DNA of 8,517 bases from Deltaproteobacteria bacterium (GTDB lineage Bacteria; Desulfobacterota; SM23-61): the NCBI GenBank assembly GCA_016234425.1, contig JACRCA010000175.1, positions 1-8,517 on the forward strand, given 5' to 3'. The position numbers were made by a program, and so were the translations under genes. Below the pieces are notes generated by a model. That model did no database searches. It saw nothing but the letters and a program-made list of their open reading frames with translations, and was not told where the DNA came from. Shown in pieces: positions 1 through 6,155 of the stretch (its first letter is position 1; each line of letters opens with the position of its first letter).

Positions 1-192
1 CCCCCGGTCGTCGAGGAAGTTCTTTACAAGGCTTACAAACGGGGATTTCGGATCAAAGAAGTGCCATACATCCTGGAAGAGCGGAAGGCCGGAGAATCTA
101 CCTTCAACCGTAAGATCATGCTCGATGCGCTAAAGATGATGATCAAAATTCGCTGGAAATATCGGAACTACCCTGAAAAGAAACTCTCATAG
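1..192 (+). CDS. Polyprenyl-phosphate sugar synthase (GT2, DPM1-like), C-terminal fragment
   Basis: The frame is open from the first base of the window to TAG at 190-192, giving 63 residues of a protein whose start lies upstream. It reads VVEEVLYKAYKRGFRIKEVP, then a GEST-F segment, then a basic tail rich in Lys, Arg and Trp. This matches the end of the GT2 domain of dolichyl/polyprenyl-phosphate mannose synthases, where an 'E(V)LYKA...G(F/Y).I.E(V/I)P..F..R..G.S' pattern closes the fold. The next gene carries the equivalent segment at its residues 180-205 (EIPIVFGDRQFGKSKLDL), so the two are paralogues in tandem. There is no C-terminal membrane helix, so this is the soluble or peripheral type of synthase, acting at the cytoplasmic face of the membrane. 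The sugar and the lipid cannot be told from the fragment. Its composition (about 50% GC in the first 60 bases) is like the genes downstream and unlike the start of the next gene. Confidence 0.75.
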   Translation, partial: PPVVEEVLYKAYKRGFRIKEVPYILEERKAGESTFNRKIMLDALKMMIKIRWKYRNYPEKKLS

Positions 193-324
193 AGATAAGC
201 ATTTCCCCTAGAGCATTCTGAGAACGCGGGCGAAAATTAATTCTGGCAATTTATAGTCGAACCCAAATATTCTACATTCCTCTTCCCATTCCTTTTTTTA
301 AAGGATCATAGAAAGGGGAGATAT

Positions 325-2466
325 ATGATATCAATAATTTTACCGACTTATAATGAGGCTGATAATATCAAACTTATCGTTCCCCAAATCTCAAAATTGT
401 TTACGGACAAAGATATTAAGGGTGAAATAATTGTCGTAGACGATAATTCACCCGATGGTACAGCGGATCTAGCTCGCGCACTATCACAAAAATATCCCGT
501 AAGAGTTTACGTACGTAAGAATGAAAGAGGATTGGCTACTGCAGTTATGAAGGGATTTGAATTGGCCAGAGGAGAAATATGCTTAATAATGGATGCTGAT
601 TTAAGTCATCCGGTAGATAAAATACCGGAAATGATAAATCCGATTGTGCAAGGAAATTGCGATGCAACGGTTGGAAGTAGGTACATAGCCGGAGGAGGTT
701 GCAAAAATTGGTCCTTCATTAGAAGAATTGTCAGCAAGGGGTCTGGGATTCTTGCCTTAGGTTTGACGAACCTTTCAGATCCCACCAGTGGTTTCATGGC
801 CATCAAAAAGAGCTTACTGGAAGGTATAAAACTTGATCCCATAGGATGGAAAATAGTTCTTGAGGTCATTGTAAAGACAAATTCGCGATTTAAAGAAATT
901 CCAATTGTTTTTGGGGACCGGCAATTCGGAAAGAGTAAATTAGATTTAAGGGTGCAAAAAGAATATCTTGGGCATTTATGGAAACTATATTTGTATAAAT
1001 ACCCTACCATTAAAGCTTTCTTAATCTTGCTGATCACCACCGCGGTCTTCCGCCTGCTTTACATCCGGTGGGTGGAGCTGGCGCCGGATGAGGCCTACTA
1101 CTACACCTGGTCGCGGAACTTGCAATGGGGTTACTACGATCACCCACCCATGGTCGGATTTTTGATCCGGGTCTTTACAACCATCGGCGGGCAGGGAGAG
1201 TTCGGGGTGCGCTGGGGATGGGTGATCATGGGAGCCCTACTGACCATCCTTTTGTACCGCCTGGGAACCAAGATGTTCAGCAGCGAACGGGCGGGTTTCT
1301 ATGCCGCTCTGCTGATGAACATCAGCCTGCTGGGCTCTACGGGGGCTGTGATCGTGACGCCGGATGGGCCCCAGGGTTTGTTCTGGGTACTGGCAATCTC
1401 TTCTGTTTACAAGGCTTTTCGCGGAGAGAGCGATCTTTGGTGGTATTTTACGGGAATATGGTTCGGGCTGGGGCTGCTGTCGAAGTACACGATGATTCTT
1501 CTGGCGCCCTGCCTCTTTCTTTTTTTGCTCTCCTCGCCGGAAGGGAGGAAGTGGCTTAACCGCAAAGAGCCTTATCTGGCCTTTTTTCTGGGCCTGCTCA
1601 TTTTTTCTCCGGTCATCTTCTGGAATGCCCAGAATGAATGGATTTCGTTCCGCATGCAGATATCCCATGGGCTGGAAGTAAAAAATGCCGCCAGGTTAAA
1701 ATATTTTTGGGAATATTGGGGAGGACAGGCTGCGGTTGTAACGCCGCTTCTCTTCCTGGCATTAATCTGGGCCATGGTTAAGAGTGCCGTCGCCGGATTC
1801 CGTCGTCAAAAATACAACCTTCTCTTACTCTTCTGGACATCGACTCCCATCCTGCTATTCTTCGCCGGCACCAGCTTCAGGACAAAGGTGGAAGCCAACT
1901 GGCCGGCCCTGGCATATTTTCCCGCCCTCGTCGCTATGGCCGGGATCGCCGGCGAAGAGTGGGCCGGATGGAAAAAGGGCAGGAAAGGTTTTTCTTGGGC
2001 TGTGGCTCTCAGCGTTTTGCTGATCACCCTCGTTGCCCATCTTCAACCGATCTATCCCCTCGTGCCCATTCCACCCAAGAGAGACCCGACGAGCCGATTA
2101 TACGGATGGCGGATTCTGGGAGAGAGAATCAAGGAGGTGGCCCGGTCAATGGAGCCGGGAAAGGAAATCTTCCTTTTGAGTCCCCGATATCATATGGTGG
2201 GAGAAGGAATGTTCTACACGCAAGCGAAATTTCCCGTTTATCAATGGGACGCTCCCCAGCGAATCAACAATCTTTCATGGGTCAATGCACCACCCGTCGG
2301 CAGCCAGGCAATCTTCTTCACCGAAGATGGAAACGAACTACCCCATGGTTTGGCTCCGCTCTTCGATTCCTGCGAAAAGTTGGAACCCCTGGTGATTCGG
2401 CGTAATTCTTCTCCGGTCCGCACCCATCCAATCTGGAAATGTTCCGGATTTAAAGGATTAAAATAA
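325..2466 (+). CDS. Fused GT2 polyprenyl-phosphate sugar synthase and GT-C (PMT/ArnT-like) membrane glycosyltransferase
   Basis: The protein has 713 residues. Residues 1-225 are a GT2 domain of the dolichyl-phosphate-mannose-synthase type: SIILPTYNE near the N-terminus, VVDDNSPDGT (37-46), DADLSHP (90-96) for metal and sugar-nucleotide binding, VGSRY (116-120) and DPTSGF (152-157). From about residue 229 the chain is hydrophobic, with roughly ten membrane segments to about 575. The GT-C part opens with ELAPDEAYYY (251-260), whose Asp-Glu pair is the expected catalytic/metal motif in a periplasmic loop, followed by YDHPPM (271-276), typical of the PMT_2/GT39-GT83 group. A soluble tail of about 135 residues follows. 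By family knowledge the first domain makes a polyprenyl-phosphate sugar in the cytoplasm and the second moves such a sugar to an acceptor (lipid A, glycan or protein) outside; the acceptor here is unknown. The start is supported by an AAGGGGAG ribosome site 5 bases upstream. Hand counts give about 40% GC over 361-960 and 55% over 1081-1680, with the change at the domain joint. Confidence 0.85.
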   Translation: MISIILPTYNEADNIKLIVPQISKLFTDKDIKGEIIVVDDNSPDGTADLARALSQKYPVRVYVRKNERGLATAVMKGFELARGEICLIMDADLSHPVDKIPEMINPIVQGNCDATVGSRYIAGGGCKNWSFIRRIVSKGSGILALGLTNLSDPTSGFMAIKKSLLEGIKLDPIGWKIVLEVIVKTNSRFKEIPIVFGDRQFGKSKLDLRVQKEYLGHLWKLYLYKYPTIKAFLILLITTAVFRLLYIRWVELAPDEAYYYTWSRNLQWGYYDHPPMVGFLIRVFTTIGGQGEFGVRWGWVIMGALLTILLYRLGTKMFSSERAGFYAALLMNISLLGSTGAVIVTPDGPQGLFWVLAISSVYKAFRGESDLWWYFTGIWFGLGLLSKYTMILLAPCLFLFLLSSPEGRKWLNRKEPYLAFFLGLLIFSPVIFWNAQNEWISFRMQISHGLEVKNAARLKYFWEYWGGQAAVVTPLLFLALIWAMVKSAVAGFRRQKYNLLLLFWTSTPILLFFAGTSFRTKVEANWPALAYFPALVAMAGIAGEEWAGWKKGRKGFSWAVALSVLLITLVAHLQPIYPLVPIPPKRDPTSRLYGWRILGERIKEVARSMEPGKEIFLLSPRYHMVGEGMFYTQAKFPVYQWDAPQRINNLSWVNAPPVGSQAIFFTEDGNELPHGLAPLFDSCEKLEPLVIRRNSSPVRTHPIWKCSGFKGLK

Positions 2467-2470
2467 TTTT

Positions 2471-2640
2471 TTGCCACAGAGAGCACAGAGGCCACAGAGT
2501 ATTGGAAATACAATTTATTGGCAAAAGGAAGAAGATCTCAATACGCGATACCCAAGAATCCTTTGACTAAAATTTAGCTATCAGCCGATCTTTAATGAAT
2601 TATATTCTCTGTGTTCTCTGTGGCCTCTGTGGCTGATAAA
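2471..2640. repeat. Inverted-repeat element 1, arms of three heptamers at 9-bp period
   Basis: The left arm has CACAGAG at 2475-2481, 2484-2490 and 2493-2499. The right arm has CTCTGTG at 2607-2613, 2616-2622 and 2625-2631. Over 26 bases the two arms are complementary at 22 positions, and the mismatches fall only in the two-base spacers between heptamers. A T-run precedes the left arm (TTTTTTGCC) and an A-run follows the right arm, which lengthens the possible stem. About 107 AT-rich bases lie between the arms. The element begins a few bases after the glycosyltransferase stop and its right arm ends 11 bases before the rRNA methyltransferase start, so it fills that gap. No U-run follows the hairpin, so it is not a standard terminator in the + direction. 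It carries no gene and is probably a non-autonomous dispersed repeat. Confidence 0.85.
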
Positions 2641-2642
2641 AA

Positions 2643-3944
2643 ATGAATCCTTCTTTTACGGTAGAAATTGAGAAGATCGTTTACGGTGGCCGGGGTATGG
2701 GGCGGATCAACGGGAAGATCGTCTTCGTCCCTTTCACAGCCCCCGGCGATATAGTTCAAGTGGAGGTGGTGCGGGAGGGTAAGGATTATGCCGAGGCCAT
2801 ATTAAAAACGATTGAGCAGAGTTCCCCTTTGCGGGTAAAACCGTTTTGTTCCCTCTTTGGAAAATGCGGCGGCTGTCATTATCAACATATCAGCTACATT
2901 CATCAGTTGAAATTGAAGGAAAAACACGTAAGAGATGCACTGCTTCGCCTGGCCCAGGAAGAAAATTTTGAAATGTTGCTGCCCATTCCCTCTCCCCACG
3001 AGCGAGGGTACCGCATTCGGGCGCAGTTTAAAGGGAGAGTGATCGAGGGAAGGGAGGTTCTGGGGTTCTACGGACTGAAAAGCCATCAGCTGGTAGAAGT
3101 GAAAGAATGTCCCCTCCTTCATCCTCTGGCTAACGAGATTCTCCAAGGGTTGCAAAAGTGGCTGAGGGGGAAAGATCGAGAGTATTCCGTCCGAAATGCA
3201 GATATTCAGGTAAGCCTGGATGAAAATAGAGGTGTTGTCCGACTGCGCGGAGAGAGATTCATTACCGCTCAAATGGCTGAGCTATTAAGCAAAGAGATCC
3301 CCAAGGTCAAAGGCATAGTCCTGGAAGGAAAGAGAAAAATTTCCTGGGGAGAGCCAACCCTTCTCTATCGCTGCCCCAAAATTTTTGAGAAGGAATCGCT
3401 GCCCATTCGGGCAAGTTATGATTCTTTTTCCCAGGTCAACCCTTATCAGAATTGGAATCTCATAAGACAGGTGGTAGAATGGGCAGATCTCTCCGGCCGG
3501 GAAACAGTCCTCGACCTTTTTTGTGGGTCAGGGAACCTTACTCTTCCCCTGGCTCAGCGGGCCCTCAGAGTTTGGGGGGTTGATAAAGACCAGCGAGCCG
3601 TCGAGAATGCCGGGGAGAATGCCCGGCAAAACAAACTGGGCAATTGCACTTTTATCGCGGCCGAGGGAGCAGAGGGGATCAGGCGTATTTTGCAAGAAAC
3701 AGATTCCATCAATGTGTCTGTTTTAGACCCGCCCAGGGCTGGCGCAAAAAATATCCTTAAACCTCTATCCCAGCTCGCTCCGCAGAAAATCCTTTACGTT
3801 TCTTGCGAACCGCCGACCCTAGCCCGAGATTTGTCCCAGCTTAAGATGCTGGGTTATCATGTAAGAAGAATTCAGCCGCTGGACATGTTTCCCCAGACGT
3901 ATCACATCGAGGTGATTGCTGAACTAATCAAAGGCCAAAAATAA
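2643..3944 (+). CDS. rlmD: 23S rRNA (uracil-5-)-methyltransferase, RlmD/RumA family
   Basis: This SAM-dependent enzyme of 433 residues belongs to the family that methylates C5 of a uridine in 23S rRNA (U1939 in E. coli for RlmD; paralogues RlmC/RlmCD use nearby sites). Residues 1-57 form a TRAM RNA-binding domain (GGRGMGRINGKIVFVPFTAPGD). An Fe-S site is visible as C69-x5-C75-GG-C78, with C156 (KECPLLHP) as the fourth ligand. The SAM-binding motif VLDLFCGSGNLTL is at 289-301, LDPPRAG at 361-367, the nucleophile C388 in YVSCEP, and the base E423 in HIEV. The enzyme therefore looks complete. The start is fixed by an in-frame TAA at 2637-2639, just upstream, and by the fit of the TRAM domain. 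No Shine-Dalgarno is visible because the right arm of a repeat ends 11 bases before the ATG. Repeat elements flank the gene on both sides. The family is certain; the exact target base is inferred from the family. Confidence 0.92.
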   Translation: MNPSFTVEIEKIVYGGRGMGRINGKIVFVPFTAPGDIVQVEVVREGKDYAEAILKTIEQSSPLRVKPFCSLFGKCGGCHYQHISYIHQLKLKEKHVRDALLRLAQEENFEMLLPIPSPHERGYRIRAQFKGRVIEGREVLGFYGLKSHQLVEVKECPLLHPLANEILQGLQKWLRGKDREYSVRNADIQVSLDENRGVVRLRGERFITAQMAELLSKEIPKVKGIVLEGKRKISWGEPTLLYRCPKIFEKESLPIRASYDSFSQVNPYQNWNLIRQVVEWADLSGRETVLDLFCGSGNLTLPLAQRALRVWGVDKDQRAVENAGENARQNKLGNCTFIAAEGAEGIRRILQETDSINVSVLDPPRAGAKNILKPLSQLAPQKILYVSCEPPTLARDLSQLKMLGYHVRRIQPLDMFPQTYHIEVIAELIKGQK

Positions 3945-3948
3945 ATAT

Positions 3949-4086
3949 CCACCGCAGAGATCGCAGAGAGCACCGAGATAAAAAAAATTCAGGGCTTAAA
4001 AAATTTCAAGATCAATAAAATTGTTTCTTGTTTATAAAAATATATTTTCCTTCTCTGTGGTCTCGGTGAACTCTGTGGCGAAAAAA
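3949..4086. repeat. Inverted-repeat element 2, arms of three heptamers at 9-bp period
   Basis: The left arm has CGCAGAG at 3953-3959, CGCAGAG at 3962-3968 and CACCGAG at 3971-3977. The right arm has CTCTGTG at 4053-4059, CTCGGTG at 4062-4068 and CTCTGTG at 4071-4077. It uses the same 9-base period as element 1 but diverged units. The centre (about 75 bases) is very AT-rich. The element starts 4 bases after the methyltransferase stop, and its right arm is followed by an A-rich stretch leading to the acyl-CoA synthetase start at 4095. It appears to be another copy of the same dispersed family; its sequence is different enough that it is not a recent duplicate of element 1. Confidence 0.8.
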
Positions 4087-4094
4087 TAAAAAGA

Positions 4095-5480
4095 ATGATG
4101 GAAAAGCCCTGGTTAAAATTTTACGATCCTCATGTGCCCAGGAGCATTGCCTACCCCGATATTCTTCTGCAGCAGATCCTGGACGATGCCGCTGACCATT
4201 ACCCCGAGAAAACCGCCGTCTTCTTTTTCGGAGGAAGGGTGAGATACGGGGAGTTGAGGGCCCAGGCTAATCAATTTGCCAATTCCTTAAAAGGGTTGGG
4301 GTTCCGCAGGGGAGATCGATTGGGTCTCCTTTTAGCCAACATGCCTCAAACGATCATTAGCGCTTTCGGGGCGCTCAAGGCCGGGGGAGTGGCTGTTTTC
4401 TTTGATCCTCTGGGTGAAGAAGAAGAACTGCAGCGGCAATTTAACGACACAGGAGTCGAAAACCTTGTAGTCCTGGACTTGGTTCTTCGCCGGGTTGATA
4501 AGATTTTCGCCAAGACAAAACTCAAGCAGTTCATCATCACGGGCGTAAAGGATTATCTACCTTTTCCCAGAGATTTTTTATTCTCCTTGGCTGCGCGCGG
4601 ACGCGGCCTGCGTGTCAAACTGGCCAAGAAGCCGAACATCCATCTATTCAAAGAGTTCATTTCGGGTAGCTCTTCTTCTCCGCCAGCCCCGGATGGTAGG
4701 CCGGGCGATCCCGAAGAGGTGGCAGTCATTCAGTATACCAGCGGAACCTCCGGGCTGCCCAAGGGCGTATTATTAAGCCACAAGAACTTAGTAGCCAACG
4801 TACTCCAGGCTGCCGCCTGGATCGGAAGGGTGGAAAAGGCGGAAGAAACCTTTCTCTCCATCCTTCCTTTCCATCAGGCTTTTGGGATGACTCTTTGCAT
4901 GAACCTCCCCATTCATCTGGCAGCCATGAGCATTCATCTTCCCCGGTTTGAGGTAAACCAAGTTCTTTCAGCCTGTAAAAAGCACCCTCCATCCTTTTTT
5001 CCGACCCTACCTTCTATGATCGAATTCCTGGCCAGTTATCCCGAAATTAGCGGGAATAAATTCTCTTCCGTCCAAACCTGCTGGTCCGTGGGCAAGCCAC
5101 TTCCCGTGGAAGATTTCCAAAATTTTGAGCGGCGGTTCGGCAGGAAAATTAGCGAAGGATATGGGCTAACGGAAGCATCTCCCCTCACTCATGCGAACCC
5201 GGTTTATGGAAAGCGCAAGGCCGGGTCCATTGGCATCCCCCTGCCCGATACGGATGCTAAAATTGTGACCAAATTGAATGGTGAAAAAGAGGTGCCCACT
5301 GGAGGGGTTGGAGAGTTGATTATCAGAGGACCCCAGGTTATGATGGGCTACTGGAACATGCCCGAAGAGACATCTAAGACCCTTCATCATGGCTGGTTAC
5401 ACACTGGGGACAAGGCTCGGATGGATGAGGAAGGGTACTTTTATATCACGGGCAAACTTAATAAAAAAGTTCCAAGTTAG
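4095..5480 (+). CDS. Acyl-CoA synthetase (AMP-binding), C-terminally truncated
   Basis: The protein has 461 residues of the adenylate-forming superfamily; long-chain acyl-CoA synthetases of this type are usually about 510-570 long. Visible core motifs are YTSGTSGLPKG (214-224, ATP phosphate loop), LPFHQAFGM (257-265), EGYGLTEASP (354-363), GELIIRGPQVMMGYW (406-420) and GWLHTGD (433-439). The chain reaches YFYITGK (448-454), where the hinge motif (normally G-R-x-K-D) should begin, then reads LNKKVPS and stops. The stop lies in the left arm of a repeat starting at 5466. The whole C-terminal domain of about 100-110 residues, including the lysine needed for adenylation, is missing, and no remnant was seen before the next gene. 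The intact family activates a fatty or other carboxylic acid to acyl-AMP and then acyl-CoA; this copy is probably inactive or half-functional, so pseudogene is a fair alternative call. Two adjacent ATGs (4095 and 4098) are possible starts, and no clear ribosome site is seen. Confidence 0.8.
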   Translation: MMEKPWLKFYDPHVPRSIAYPDILLQQILDDAADHYPEKTAVFFFGGRVRYGELRAQANQFANSLKGLGFRRGDRLGLLLANMPQTIISAFGALKAGGVAVFFDPLGEEEELQRQFNDTGVENLVVLDLVLRRVDKIFAKTKLKQFIITGVKDYLPFPRDFLFSLAARGRGLRVKLAKKPNIHLFKEFISGSSSSPPAPDGRPGDPEEVAVIQYTSGTSGLPKGVLLSHKNLVANVLQAAAWIGRVEKAEETFLSILPFHQAFGMTLCMNLPIHLAAMSIHLPRFEVNQVLSACKKHPPSFFPTLPSMIEFLASYPEISGNKFSSVQTCWSVGKPLPVEDFQNFERRFGRKISEGYGLTEASPLTHANPVYGKRKAGSIGIPLPDTDAKIVTKLNGEKEVPTGGVGELIIRGPQVMMGYWNMPEETSKTLHHGWLHTGDKARMDEEGYFYITGKLNKKVPS

Positions 5481-5625
5481 AGGTTTTAAGTTTCAGGTTC
5501 CAACCTCGCAACAACTTCGTTGCATTGCCACGCCCTTCGGGCTCGCAATGACAACTTTAGGGGGTTCGAAATGTAATCTATTTTATGCTCTCGGTAATAA
5601 CTTGCAACTCGTAACTCGAAACTTT
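5466..5625. repeat. Composite hairpin repeat at the broken end of the acyl-CoA synthetase gene
   Basis: The outer arms are 5466-5490 (AAAGTTCCAAGTTAG...) and 5601-5625 (...AACTCGAAACTTT), complementary at 18 of 25 positions and built from short AAGTT-type units. The core holds a tight palindrome: ATTGC (5524-5528) pairs with GCAAT (5545-5549), and inside it GCCC (5532-5535) pairs with GGGC (5539-5542) around a TTC loop. Pairing extends outward through GTTG/CAAC. The core resembles the widespread 'CATTGCGAGCCC...GGGC' repeats of environmental bacteria, by memory only. There is no reading frame worth calling. The repeat begins at the point where the upstream gene loses its family sequence, so it or its insertion partner probably caused the truncation. 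Confidence 0.7.
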
Positions 5626-5633
5626 ATTTTGTC

Positions 5634-5666
5634 TTGACAACCTTTGATTGTCCGGGCAAAGATAAA
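5634..5666 (+). promoter_or_regulatory. Candidate promoter for the MoaD-like gene
   Basis: A perfect TTGACA (-35) lies at 5634-5639, just outside the right arm of the composite repeat. The best -10 candidates are poor: AAAGAT at 5658-5663 (18-base spacing, 3 of 6 matches to TATAAT) or the overlapping GATAAA at 5661-5666 (21-base spacing). Position and direction fit transcription of the MoaD-like gene and possibly the oxidoreductase downstream. The -35 is convincing and the -10 is not. Confidence 0.35.
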
Positions 5667-5691
5667 TTATTACCATCAAGGAAAATGAACG

Positions 5692-5958
5692 ATGAAAGTC
5701 CGCTTCTTCAAACCCTTCGATGAGCTTGCGGGCCAGGAAGAGATCGACATCGATCTTAGGAAACCCATTCCGGTCAAAGAGCTTTTAGGGCTCATTGAGG
5801 CCCGAGTCCCTTCCTTCAAGCCCTACGTGCGGAAGGAAGGGGATGAGGTCCTGAGTTTTTTTGTAATCCTTGTTCGTGAAGATGAGGTACTCAAATTAGA
5901 AGACCTGGTTAGGGAAAGGGACGTGGTCAAGGTTCTTCCCCCGATTAGCGGGGGGTAG
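5692..5958 (+). CDS. MoaD/ThiS-family ubiquitin-like sulfur carrier
   Basis: This small protein of 88 residues has the beta-grasp pattern of MoaD: a first strand MKVRFFKPF, a helix VKELLGLIEARVP (28-40), a strand FFVILV (56-61), and the end VVKVLPPISGG with the terminal Gly-Gly that is adenylated and converted to a thiocarboxylate in active carriers. In the family it supplies the sulfurs of the pterin dithiolene (molybdopterin/tungstopterin) or other sulfur. It sits directly upstream of a tungsten-type aldehyde oxidoreductase on the same strand, so it is likely dedicated to that enzyme's cofactor; this is inferred from context. An AAGGA ribosome site (5678-5682) lies 9 bases before the ATG. 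No E1-like activating enzyme or MoaE is in the window, so those would have to act from elsewhere. ThiS-type or general sulfur-carrier use cannot be excluded. Confidence 0.82.
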   Translation: MKVRFFKPFDELAGQEEIDIDLRKPIPVKELLGLIEARVPSFKPYVRKEGDEVLSFFVILVREDEVLKLEDLVRERDVVKVLPPISGG

Positions 5959-5983
5959 TGAGCCATCCACGAGATAGTCATTC

Positions 5984-6010
5984 ACCGCAGAGAACGCCGA
6001 GATCGCAGAG
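5984..6010. repeat. Solitary left arm of the 9-bp-period repeat family
   Basis: Three units, CGCAGAG (5986-5992), CGCCGAG (5995-6001) and CGCAGAG (6004-6010), keep the 9-base period of the other copies. No CTCTGTG-type right arm is present between here and the oxidoreductase start at 6156, so this is a half element, either decayed or deleted. It lies in the 197-base gap between the MoaD-like gene and the oxidoreductase gene, where it would be part of the mRNA leader if the two are cotranscribed. Confidence 0.7.
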
Positions 6011-6140
6011 AAGGACATGATAAATTCGCAAAGGATAAAAAAGAGATGGTTCCACAGCAAGATCGGGGATGAATGATCCTTGAAGCAAAGTTCGCTATGA
6101 ATGAGCAATAAAAAGTTTCAGTTTACCTAAAAGATCGAAA

Positions 6141-6147
6141 AGGAGGT
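6141..6147 (+). promoter_or_regulatory. Strong Shine-Dalgarno of the aldehyde oxidoreductase gene
   Basis: AGGAGGT lies 8 bases before the ATG at 6156. It is the strongest ribosome site in the window and decides this start. Confidence 0.8.
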
Positions 6148-6155
6148 CGGGGAAG

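Noticed and set aside
606..1040. Minus-strand open frame of 144 codons within the AT-rich GT2 region
   Set aside because: It lies wholly inside the well-supported GT2 domain on the + strand and shows no recognisable motif; it is a shadow frame.
2471..2640. Element 1 as a Rho-independent terminator for the glycosyltransferase gene
   Set aside because: The hairpin loop would be about 107 bases, and the right arm is followed by A-rich, not T-rich, sequence on the + strand. The T-run is before the hairpin.
5389..5637. Second-frame open frame crossing the end of the acyl-CoA synthetase and the composite repeat
   Set aside because: It begins inside the real gene in another frame and continues only through repeat DNA. 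It does not restore the missing C-terminal domain, so it is not evidence of a frameshift.
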